Shown here: in pieces, positions 22,898 to 31,799 of the stretch
How positions within the stretch are numbered: the stretch's first letter is position 1
Layout of the letters: each line of letters opens with the position of its first letter
From: Miscanthus floridulus
Taxonomy: Eukaryota > Streptophyta > Magnoliopsida > Poales > Poaceae
Reading direction: 5' to 3'
DNA: 64,000 bases
Assembly (NCBI RefSeq): GCF_019320115.1
Contig: NC_089581.1
Location: 68,614,485-68,678,484, forward strand
Translations under genes and position numbers: made by a program
The notes under the pieces: generated by a model
The model's database searches: none
Seen by the model: only the letters and a program-made list of their open reading frames with translations
Told to the model about the DNA's origin: nothing

Positions 22898-24459
22898 CTA
22901 CCGTTGGCTCAGGCTTCTTCCTCTGGTCCCCTTTTTAGAGCCGCTAGACAAGAAACACTTCATGAGGGCGCAGTCCTTGTATAGGTTCTTGATGAGGAAG
23001 ACGTGGTTTGGGCACGGCCCCTCGAGTAGCTTCTCAAAGTGGTCGAGAGCACCCTCGGCGGGCGCTCGGCCACCTTTCCACTCGGTAGCGGCCATGGGTG
23101 AGCCCCCATGTCACTACTTGTTCTTCTTCTTGTTTAGATAGTTGGAGGTGCCCTCACCAGTGTCCTCATCCTGCTTCACTTTGCCCTTGGGGCGGTTAAA
23201 AAATCGCTCTGATTGCCTCCTCGCCCGAGGCATGGCTGGTCGCGATGTCGAGGAGCTCCTTGGTGGTTCAAGGGCCCTTGCATCCTAGCTTGTGGACCAG
23301 GGACTCACAGGTCATCCTAGATAGGAAGGCTTCGATGACGTCGGCATTGGCGATGTCGGGCAACTCGTTGCATTGCCTAGAAAAGCATCGAATGTACCCC
23401 CAGAGAGTTTCCCCAGACTTCTGTTGGCAATTCTTCAGATCCTAGGGATTCTCAGGGCGCATGTAGCTGCCCAAGAAATTTTCCACAAAGATCTCATTTA
23501 GGCCCACCTAGCTTTGAATCTAGTTGGGCAGAAGGTCTCCAGCCATATTCGTGCCAAATCGGCCAGGAACAAGGGGAGGTTGCGGATAATGAAGTAATCA
23601 CTATTCGCACCATCGGCTTGACAAGCAAGCCGGTAATCCTTGAGCCATAGGCCAGGGTTCATTTCCCCGGAGTATTTCAGGATGTTGGTCGATGGTTGAT
23701 ACCACGGTGGGAAAGCCACATTGAGGATGTGCCGGCCAAAAGCCTAGGGCCCTAGTAGATCGGGGATTGGGCTCTGGCATTCGCCGCTGTCGTAGCGTTC
23801 GCTGCAATGAGGGTGGTAGCCATGGCCGGCCTCCACTCTCTTGCCACCCATCCATGCCTATAGGCATCCAAGGTGTTATGTGCATCACTGTTTGGGCAGA
23901 GATGCTCATGCACTGGGACCATGGCCAGCCCTCCGCCATCGCACGATGCTTGGTGGACGGATATGTCCTGGCCATGTCATCCCAAAGACACGCGCTGACT
24001 AGCATCGAGCTCGCATCGTCGAGACAACGAGCTTTCTGCCTACTGCACCGCTGCATGCTCGAGCAGTGTGCGGATCTCACGATGGGCCCGATAGTCTTCG
24101 GGTGTCATGGGCTCTAGGAGCCCTCAAAGCAAGGCCACCATGGCAGCTATGTTCAGGCTTGCCTGGGTGAAATGCAGGAGGCCTCTGCCATCCTCGATGA
24201 TCCTCTGGTTTACATCACGGACGATGGTGTGTGCACACCCACTGTCTCCATGGTGTTCAATCTCATGCTCAAGCTCCACACGCTCATGCTCTAGCTGGAG
24301 TCGAGCATCCTCGACCTCCTTATGCCATTCCCTCAGCTGCACCACCCATACGCGAGGCGAGGCCCCTGCATCTCCCTCGACCTCGTCGTCGGGGTCAACC
24401 GTAGGAGTAGCCCATTCCTCGTGGATGTTTTTGACATGTCCCTTAGGGGTGCCTGCCAT
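22898..24459 (-). pseudogene. gag of element B
   Basis: The N-terminal part (24124-24459) is a charged, Glu-rich, coiled-coil-like segment (EVEDARLQLEHERVELEHEI). The central part (23498-23719) is the retrotransposon gag fold, with YSGEMNPGLWLKDYRLAC and FLADLARIWLE. Frames change between them. A third piece (22898-23095) includes GALDHFEKLLEGPCPNH and probably belongs to the gag C-terminus. Compared with copy C, B keeps the central frame open. Confidence 0.75.
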
Positions 24460-25095
24460 GAAACACTCTCATGAGGGGTGATGGGTTCCCTTGCTGGAGT
24501 TAGAGTCGAAGATCATCTCTGAGTCTCCCGCGAGAAGGTCATGGAAGGATTCTGCGACATAGTCCGTCATACCCATGAATTCATCATCCGTGGGGGATGG
24601 GTGCATCCGCTGTGCTGCGAGGTGACCAATGGTCCTTGTGGTGTTGCGCAGACCAAACAAGAATGCTGTCGGGGAGCTCCGGGTGAGGTATTTTGGGAGG
24701 GCGGTTCCCCTCTAGCAAGCTATGTCATGACATTTGCGAATGAGAAGGTGAGGCAGCGCGGGTCCTCCTAGGACGGTCGGGATCCTAGGAAGGCATCGAG
24801 CTGGCGCTCCAGCCTCCCATGATCAAAGCCGAGGAGCTGGTCGCTCCTGGGGGCACGGGCCTCCAGGGCGTGCAGTTGCAGCTCTTCGAGGGCCTCGATG
24901 GTTTCGTCGAGGCTGGTGGAGCAAAGAAGTTGGATGGGGGTGGAAGCCCGCACCAGCTCTCCCCCATGGTGACGAAGAAATCTAGGGTCCCAAAGCACAC
25001 GTGCGTGCCTAGTACCTAGCTGACACTGTGGCTAGGCATCCATGGCCTGTTGTGGATGACGAGACACGCAAAAGGCCCCTACCTGGCGCACCAAC
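24460..25095 (-). other. Leader between 5' LTR and gag of element B, with primer site
   Basis: Just inside the right LTR the - strand reads TTGGTGCGCCAGGTAGG, in the position of a primer binding site; I did not assign the tRNA. The 24768-24998 - strand frame (LLGFDHGRLERQLDAFLG) recurs in copy C near 63,666-63,895 and may be the N-terminal extension of gag. Its coding status is uncertain. Confidence 0.5.
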
Positions 25096-25919
25096 TGTTG
25101 GTGTTTCGAATTACCGATTAGTAAATTTATGATTTGCGCGTCTGGCTCAGATGGTGTGCTCGGAGGACACAAGAATTTATACTAGTTCGGGAAGAATGTT
25201 CCTACATCTAGTCTGCTGCTGCTCGTGTTACCAACACTAGTTTGTAGTAGGGGTTACAAATGGGCGAGAGAGGGAGCAGGTCCCAAGTCTCTGGGTAAAG
25301 CCTCTAGTGAAAGGGTCAAACAACCCTGTTCATCACTGGCGCTGTATGCCGACGTCGTCAGCCGGTCGTGGCACTCCATTCAGTCCTGGTGGATAGCATG
25401 GTAAGCAGATACCCCTGTCAGAAGTAATACAGGGATTAGGTAGCATAGCGCCGGCACGCTCGATACTGTTGGCGACGTGAGTCCTCAGGTATGGCCCCAT
25501 CATGGCCGCGGGTCACATCAAGACACGCCTACTCTCTTTCTGGTGTCAGAAGTTTGACCCTGGGCTCGTACTCTTAGACCCGTAGTGGTTGGAGGTGGAA
25601 TGGACCCTGGTTGGGCGAGGCGGAATCCCCCTTCGAGGGGTCTAGTGAGGCAAAGTCCGTGCCCGAGGGGTCGGGCAAGACGGAGCCCGCGCTCTCAGGG
25701 TCAGACGTGACGAAGCCCGTGCCCTCGGGGTTAGACGTGATGGAGCCTGCTCCCTTAGGGTCAGGCATGACGGAGCCCGCGCCCTTAGGGTAGGGCGACA
25801 TGGAGCCCGTACCTTCGGGGCCGGATGAGACCAAAATACGCTCTTGACCATCCGGACGAGTTAGCATTCGTGGCCATCAGCTTCCTTCTTCCAGGTATCC
25901 CTAATACTGATACCAGACA
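25096..25919 (-). repeat. 5' LTR of element B, internally deleted
   Basis: 824 bp against 1,083 bp in its partner. Alignment shows about 250 bp missing between the equivalents of 13,955 and 14,206, taking out the (GA)n tract and the TATA box. A 13-bp insertion (gcctctagt region) sits nearby. The 30-bp array remains (about 25,611-25,830). The ends TGTTGGTG and CCAGACA are intact. Confidence 0.85.
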
Positions 25920-26466
25920 GCGGGCACCCTTGACTACAGTCTTCACTATGGAAGGGCCCCTGGCACGACGCGGTTCGTCGGCTACTGCGACAGCGACCTC
26001 GCCGGCGATGTGGATACCAGCAAGAGCACAACTGGGACGATATTCTCCCTCGATGATTGCTTGGTCAGCTAGCAGTCCCCTCAATCAGAAGGTGGTGGCC
26101 CTTTCAAGTTGTGAAGCGGAGTACATCGCTGCCACCACTGCCGCAACACAGGCGCTGTAGCTGTCAAGGATGCTGGCAGAGCTCCTTAGCAGGAAGGTGG
26201 ATGTAGTTGAGCTAAAGGTGGATAGCAAGTCCGCTTTAGCTCTGGCCAAGAACCCTGTCTTCCATGAAAGAAGCAAGCACAACCACATCAAATACCACTT
26301 TATTAGAGATTGCTTGGAGGACGAGAGCATCAAGGGCAGCCACATTACCACTACTAATCAGCTAGCTGACATTCTTATCAAGTCGTTGGGAAAGTCCAAG
26401 TTCCAGGAGATGATGGAGAGGATTGGGCTACAACAGATCACCTCCGGTGCTCGGCACAAGGCTTAG
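25920..26466 (+). pseudogene. RNase H of copia A
   Basis: The copia frame resumes after element B and reads GYCDSDLAGD, SCEAEYIAA, DSKSALALAKNPVFHERSKH and QLADILIKSLGKSKF, the conserved RNase H blocks in order, ending at TAG just before the purine tract. One frameshift (near 26,080) and a TAG at 26158-26160 interrupt it. The segment 26170-26466 is open for 98 codons. Confidence 0.85.
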
Positions 26467-26474
26467 GGGGAGAT
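26463..26474 (+). other. Polypurine tract of copia A
   Basis: TTAGGGGGAGAT lies directly before the 3' LTR, in the expected place for plus-strand DNA priming. Confidence 0.75.
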
Positions 26475-26746
26475 TGATAGATAAGCTTAGTGCTAAAGAA
26501 CTTGTATCTTACTTTTTCTGCACTTTACTTCCCTTGACTTTCTAGCCTAGTGTTAGAAATATGCTCAACATCCACTTTAGTGGTTAGAATATGCTGTAGC
26601 AAGTGGGAGTCCTCTTTGTCTATAAAAGGTAAGGGAGTGTCATTGTAAAAACAAACCATTGTATTTTCCATTCAATCCAAGCGGCCAAGGGCCAAACTGC
26701 CTTCTGCTAATTTTATATCTGAATCTGAGATCTAATCGGGCCAACA
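26475..26746 (+). repeat. 3' LTR of copia A
   Basis: 272 bp, the same length as the 5' LTR, with scattered substitutions. CTATAAAAG at 26620-26628 is its TATA-like box. Followed by CTCGT, the right target duplication. Confidence 0.9.
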
Positions 26747-27859
26747 CTCGTAACAACACTCTCCCTCGTCTGAAGAATCCCTAGAAATATAAATCAATTA
26801 ACTGCAATTATTGCTATTGATTGTGCATCTGAGATTTGAATTCTTGAGTAGTCCTGATACCATATTGAATTGTACGTACCTATCAATTCAAACCAAACCT
26901 TAAATAGATAAAGAAAGGTGGATAATTCACGTATACTTCAAAAGCTCGCGTGGTAACACAGAGATCAGAGGATTACTAAACCATACAACGAACAAAGATA
27001 TAAGGGGATTGCTAAACCATACACAACAGCCGACCGGGACTTACCGTCGTAGACAGTTTCACCAGATTATGCACTTCGATCTACTTCGCTGTTCCTTCGT
27101 TCTCACTCACTTGCTTGACTCAAATGTTACTACCATCTTCTTATTGTACTACCTAGATTTCCTGCATCAGGGCTCAGTAGCTGTTCAACGCAAGTTACTG
27201 TCGTCTACCTAGGTGCGCTTCATATACGTAATAGGCAATATAAAGCGATCTGGCCTGCCAGCTAATTCATGTCTCTCTATGGAATCCATGTTGTCATTTG
27301 TACTGAGTTCCTCTTTACCAAATATATTTCTCATTTCATCATGAGAACAATCTGTTCTTATGAAGCTGATACTATTAGCACACTCTACCTGATATGGATC
27401 TTAATTAAGAGATGCGCAGAGTACATGCATATCGCGTGACGTACTGCTTGCATGGAACCTGCTGCACTTGCGCATTGCGCATGTTTACAGTTTCATTGCG
27501 CATGTGCTTCCAAAGTTTCCAGATGTATCGACGATATCTGAGGACAGGTGCACCTGCTTCCACAAGCAAGTAATACTGCAAACGATGACAGTAACGGCTC
27601 TGAGAGTGAGACACTGCCATTCAGGTTTTATTTCAGTGTGTTGGACTTTGCTTGGTATTACTCAACTAACTATGAGTCGTTCATTTAATGAGATCAGATG
27701 GCTATGATCATCTATTACTAATTAGAGGTAATAGTTGAAATATATATTTATTTAATCTTAATATGCTAAAATAGGATAAATAAGAAAACCAAAGACTTAT
27801 ACTGATGGTATACTACGCAAACCAAAAACTTATACTGATGGACCGTATGGTATATGGTT
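26747..27859. other. Intergenic DNA with the second copy of the 5.1-kb repeat
   Basis: No gene is seen. 27,276-27,480 is the diverged copy of 5103-5310. About 26,903-26,937 also resembles 5,735-5,767. A TGGTATCAGG word on the - strand near 26,855-26,866 looks like a copia primer site, but no LTR could be attached to it. Confidence 0.5.
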
Positions 27860-28322
27860 TGAGCAGTGAAGTAAAGGAGCCATGTTCATTATGTGAAGCT
27901 CTTCAGCCTGATTATTGGCGGCGTGCACTGCATATAGAGTTTGATGCACTCAAAAGGAATAATACTTGGCATCTTGTTTGAGCTCAGTCTGGACAAAATA
28001 TTATAGATTGCAAATTTGGGTGCACACATTACCTAATGAGCTGGGCGTGCCACAATATCCGAAGGCAGCCATTCTTATTTGGTGTGATGATACTATTGGT
28101 GCAATATATTTATCACCTAATCCTGTGTTCCATGCTAGGACCAAGAATATTGAAATAGACTATCAGTTTGTAAGAGAACATGTTTCTCAGAAGCTGCAAA
28201 ATATCAGAATCATATCTAGCGCGATGATCAACAGATCAAGTGGCCAATGGGCTTACCGAAGCTCAATCAGTTAACAAGCTGCATGAATTTAGAAACAATC
28301 TCAACTTGTGTAAGTTATGATT
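27860..28322 (+). pseudogene. Copia relic: RT start joined to RNase H end
   Basis: The + strand reads the opening of a copia RT (EALQPDYWRRALHIEFDALK, then NNTWHLV) near 27,896-27,981. About 60 bases later comes the end of a copia RNase H ([20 protein letters not shown], then [19 protein letters not shown] in a shifted frame), followed by a gattgagggg purine-rich word. The RT core and first RNase H half are missing. It is unrelated in sequence to copia A and copia D. Confidence 0.75.
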
Positions 28323-28620
28323 GAGGGGTAATGTAGAAGTATACAATGTGTGTTTATTCTTTAATAAGAAAACAATGTTCCAGCTTCTACCGGCCACCCG
28401 TAGATGGTACACACAGTTGATAATCCAGATACAAACCAAAGCCTTAAGGCTTGCACACCCACAAGAAAACACTCGGTTCGGCCCAGCTAGTGTGTTTATA
28501 TATGTATGTATCGATAATTCCATATATTTATCCGACCGTACATTTTGCACCCTGCATGGGATCGATTGTACGTACTTATACCATATAGTACACTTTACAC
28601 TGCAGCCACACTGGGTTGAC

Positions 28621-28626
28621 TTTATT
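28621..28626 (-). promoter_or_regulatory. Possible polyadenylation signal of the TBL gene
   Basis: AATAAA on the - strand, about 25 bases past the stop codon. It is close to the stop, so a later signal may be used instead. Confidence 0.35.
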
Positions 28627-28651
28627 GACTCTTCAAATTATTGATTGCTGA

Positions 28652-29929
28652 TCATTTCAACATATGGAGCAGCATGTCGTTCCAAGTATCAATGGCCCCG
28701 GGCAGGCACCAGTGCACGCAATCGTTGTGCAGGGTGAAGTGCTTCTCCGGCGTCCATCCCCGGTACTTGCTCGGGTGCGCGTCCGCACGCAGGATCATGG
28801 CTTCCGTTGTGTCCATCAGCAGCATCCTCACCTTGCTGCCACTGTCCGTCGCCGCCTTCGCCGCCGACGCCAACTCCTCCGCCTGCAGCGCGCGGAAATC
28901 ACTTTCGAAGCCCTCGACCCTCTTCTGGCCACGCCGGTACGGCGCCGTCCGGACGCAGTTGCCGTCCCCGTTCCACTCCCCGCCCTCGTACTGCGACGGG
29001 TCCACGGTGCGCAGCAGCGCCGTGCCGCGGCCATCGCCGGCGCCAGACAGCGCCCGCAGCGCGGCCCGCGTGGCCATGCGCAGTGCGTAGCGCAGCGTGA
29101 GGTCGGTCACGTTGGGCAGCTTGCAGTAGTGGCAGCCGACGAGCCGCCCGGCCTCGTACAGCATGGACGGGCGGTAGAACCAGCTAGACGCCGACACGAC
29201 GACGTAGTCGAACTCCGCGACGTGCGCCGCCCACACGTCGTCCGGCTCGTCGAGGTAGAGGTTCCAGACGCCCGTGTGCGCTGGCCCATCCTCGTCGATC
29301 TGCTCGTGCCGGACGAGGTACGGCGCCCAGAAGTGGGACACGGTGAAGTTGTAGTCGCCGTAGTAGTACACGGTGTGCTTGCTGCTTAGCCAGGTCGTTG
29401 TCGTAGGCTCCGCGACCCTGGTCAAGAGGCAGATGAGCGAGTCCTTTTGGTTCCTGCCGAGGGAGTCGCCCACGAAGGCAAGGGACTTGCCCCTCATCAT
29501 GTGGAGGAAGCGCCATGGATTGAAGCGGGGCAGGTCGCAGCCGTCAGGGCGCCACCGCCAGTTGACGAAGCCCAGGTCCGGCTTGCCGTACCTCATGCAG
29601 TCGTAGTGCTCGTGGATCACCTTGCAGGTGTCGTTGGTGTAGTAGGGCGCGTCCGGGTCCGGCACCCACTCGCCCCTGAAAATGTCACAGCCGCCGCCCT
29701 CACCGCCAACTCCTCGCTGTTTGCTGGGTCGGCGAGACAGCAGCGGCTGGGGGAATAACCGAAGAAGGTTCCGTCGGTTTGGGAAGCTGAGATACACGTC
29801 CGAAGCTACGAGAGCTGCCAGGACCAGGAGAAGGGACACCACGAAGCATCTGCTGCTGCAGTGCTTCCTGCTGCCAGCAGCAGGGGGATGGGGATTATTG
29901 GCATCGGTGGTGTGGAGAAGAGACCTCAT
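28652..29929 (-). CDS. TBL/PC-esterase family protein, probable cell-wall polysaccharide O-acetyltransferase
   Basis: An intact, intronless 425-codon frame. Residues about 28-46 form one hydrophobic segment after a short basic N-terminus, a type II signal anchor as in Golgi TBL proteins. Residues about 81-135 are the PMR5N-type domain (CDIFRGEWVPD, YTNDTC, NWRWRPDGCDLPRF). The PC-esterase domain follows with the GDS motif at 154-156 and the D-x-x-H motif at 403-406 (DCVHW), the catalytic Ser and Asp-His pair of the family. Length is normal for TBLs. Relatives transfer acetyl groups to xylan or other wall polymers in the Golgi; the substrate here cannot be told. Many TBL genes have introns, so the single exon suggests an intron-poor subgroup or a retrocopy. 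A foldback MITE lies about 60 bp upstream. Confidence 0.9.
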   Translation of the reverse strand: MRSLLHTTDANNPHPPAAGSRKHCSSRCFVVSLLLVLAALVASDVYLSFPNRRNLLRLFPQPLLSRRPSKQRGVGGEGGGCDIFRGEWVPDPDAPYYTNDTCKVIHEHYDCMRYGKPDLGFVNWRWRPDGCDLPRFNPWRFLHMMRGKSLAFVGDSLGRNQKDSLICLLTRVAEPTTTTWLSSKHTVYYYGDYNFTVSHFWAPYLVRHEQIDEDGPAHTGVWNLYLDEPDDVWAAHVAEFDYVVVSASSWFYRPSMLYEAGRLVGCHYCKLPNVTDLTLRYALRMATRAALRALSGAGDGRGTALLRTVDPSQYEGGEWNGDGNCVRTAPYRRGQKRVEGFESDFRALQAEELASAAKAATDSGSKVRMLLMDTTEAMILRADAHPSKYRGWTPEKHFTLHNDCVHWCLPGAIDTWNDMLLHMLK

Positions 29930-29987
29930 GGCTACACACTACACAATTGGCTAAGTCTTCCTCCCCGGGTGCGCATGTTTATATGTT

Positions 29988-30643
29988 GGGCGAATTCTTT
30001 GTATGCCATTAAAAAAGATCGTAATGTTCTGTGTGCCTCTGAAAAAGTTCAGAGATCTTCAGCGCCACTGCTCTAACTTTTTTATGCCTTCCGTACCACT
30101 GCCGTTAGTTTGGGTTCTAACACCGTCAAACTGTAGGTGTAAAAAGTCGAAAATACCCTTAAGTGTAAATACGTCATTAATTTTTTTAAGAATTTAACGA
30201 CTTCAAATGAAAAAAACTCAAAACTAGAAAGTTGTAGATCTCATCGAGATCTATAATTTTCATATAAAAATTATTTTTATTTAATTTCGCAAAAAAATAT
30301 GATTTTTCTAAGATATATTAATCATATCAAATCATATTTTTTGCGGAATTAAATGAAGATAATTTTTATATGAAAATTATAGATCTCGACGAGATCTACA
30401 ACTTTCTAGTTTTGAGTTTTTTCATTTGAAGTCATTAAGATTCTTAAAAAATTTAATGACATATTTAAACTTAAGGGTATTTTTGACTTTTCACACCTAC
30501 AGTTGACGGCGTTAGAGCCCAAACTGACGGCAGTGACATAGATGACACAAAAAAGTTGGAGCAGTGACGCTGAAGACCACTGAACTTTTTTAAGATACAC
30601 AAAACATTACAATCATTTTTAATAGCACACAAGACATTCCCCC
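29988..30643. mobile_element. Foldback MITE with very long inverted repeats
   Basis: The two halves (about 29,988-30,300 and 30,310-30,643) are imperfect inverted copies over nearly their full length. For example gttgtagatctcatcgag on the left pairs with ctcgacgagatctacaac on the right, and attaaaaaagatcgtaatgt pairs with the inverse of acattacaatcatttttaat. No coding capacity. Outer ends are only approximate (GGGCGAAT and ATTCCCCC) and no target duplication was resolved, so the superfamily is not assigned. Confidence 0.85.
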
Positions 30644-30652
30644 GCAACGCAT

Positions 30653-31138
30653 TTTGGCCACGTTCCTACGCTCCTAGCTAGTTTAATTGGGCAGGCATGT
30701 ATGACAAGGGAGAACAGCCGACTGGGCCAAACACCGCACCGGTGCTCTTGTGATGTATGCTATCACTGCATGAGTCGATCATCTCGTCAGCTGTGTTCGG
30801 TAGGTTACAACAAATCCTCAACCATCTATATATGATTGAGGATGATTGCATTGGCTCGTTAAAAATGTTAATTAACTATGTTATATATAAAGTTTATTTG
30901 TACGTATGTGCAGCGCAGAAGTGGGCTGCACACTAAGCACGCTAGCTAATTGTAGCAGTACAATTTGGCCATGTTACTTTCTAGTTTAATTGGGCATTCG
31001 TGAGAAGGGAGAACGATTGGGTCAAACACCGGACCGGTGCTGTTATCACCTGCATCCATGAGTCATCTTCAGCTGTGTTCGGTAGGTTACAACATATCCT
31101 CATCCATCCATCCATGACAGAGAGGATGATTGGCTCGC
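30653..31138. repeat. Diverged tandem duplication of about 200 bp
   Basis: 30,653-30,862 and 30,964-31,138 share, in order, 'agtttaattgggca', 'gggagaac', 'caaacaccg', 'accggtgct', 'cagctgtgttcggtaggtta' and 'ggatgatt...ggctcg'. No terminal structure of a transposon is seen, and no gene. Confidence 0.75.
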
Positions 31139-31148
31139 GTCAAATATC

Positions 31149-31234
31149 AACTATTCCTTCGGTTCTAAATTATATATTTTGGCTTAATTTTTAGCTACAT
31201 TATTTTTACTATATATTTAGATATAGTGTATATT
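31149..31234. mobile_element. Left half of a Stowaway MITE cut by the CACTA element
   Basis: 'ctattccttcggttctaaat' followed by 'tatattttggct' and 'atatatttagatatagtgta' is the standard 5' half of a grass Stowaway. It ends at 31,234 where the CACTA terminus begins. The other half was not found to the right. Confidence 0.6.
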
Positions 31235-31249
31235 CACTACTAAAAAAAA

Positions 31250-31545
31250 CATTTCTAGGGGCGACTGGTAACTTTTTGTAGGGGCGGTTTGCCCAGCCGC
31301 CCCTACGCAAGAGTCTCTACAAATCATGCATTTGTAGGGGCAGTTCCCAGGCCATCCATACAAATCGATTTGTAGGAGCGGCTTGTATTACCAGTCGTTT
31401 CTACAAATCTATTTGTAGGGGCGGCTTATATTACTAGCTGCCCCTGCAAATCGATTTGTAGTGGCGGCTGTAGTGCCAGCCGTCTCTATAATACCTGTTT
31501 GTAGGGGCGGTTCAATCTAGAACCGCCCCTACAGTTCATTTTCCC
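31250..31545. repeat. CACTA subterminal repeat array
   Basis: The word ttgtaggggcggctt and close variants recur about every 40-45 bp (near 31,278, 31,331, 31,371, 31,411, 31,456 and 31,499), with inverted ccgcccctac copies near 31,299 and 31,522. Such arrays are the transposase-binding regions of CACTA ends. Confidence 0.85.
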
Positions 31546-31799
31546 GCAAAAAAAAAATTAAATTTACAATTCAAATTCGATCAGAACTGTTTGTTTCCGT
31601 GTATTCCATCCAGCGTTCGCGTTGCCGAATGCCCCGCGACCAACTTTTCGAACCGCGTTCGCATTGCCGAATACCCCGCGACCAACGTTCCGAACGCGAC
31701 TACAAGCACAATAGTATTATATAAACTACAATTACAAGTCCAATTCATAAGGATATATACAATCCATCATTTAATATACAAATTCCATAAACATTGTTA

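Larger units (their letters stand above)
13740..25919 (-). mobile_element. Tat/Grande-like Ty3-gypsy retrotransposon B
   Basis: A 12.2-kb element bounded by TG...CA LTRs (13740-14822 and 25096-25919) and by the target duplication GTGGG/GCGGG (one mismatch), lying inside copia A's RT/RNase H. Gag, protease, RT, RNase H with a second RNase H, and integrase lie on the - strand. A + strand ORF lies between integrase and the 3' LTR. The double RNase H and the antisense 'gypsy type transposon' ORF are features of the Tat lineage (Grande-type). A second copy starts at 52,557. Confidence 0.9.
5772..26746 (+). mobile_element. Ty1-copia LTR retrotransposon A, decayed and twice invaded
   Basis: Two 272-bp LTRs (5772-6043, 26475-26746) begin TGATAGATAAGC and end AACA. 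They are flanked by CTTGT and CTCGT, a 5-bp target duplication with one mismatch. A tRNA-iMet-type primer site follows the left LTR and a purine tract precedes the right one. Gag, protease, integrase, RT and RNase H occur in copia order on the + strand, all with stops or frameshifts. Two later insertions (7955-11542 and 13740-25919) account for about three quarters of its apparent length; the element proper is about 5.2 kb. The copia lineage was not assigned. Confidence 0.9.

Noticed and set aside
26850..26870. Copia primer-site-like word on the - strand
   Set aside because: TGGTATCAGG is present, but no LTR end or second LTR could be attached to it.
28664..29389. 241-codon + strand frame
   Set aside because: It is the complement of the GC-rich TBL gene, with Arg/Val-rich peptide and no domain.
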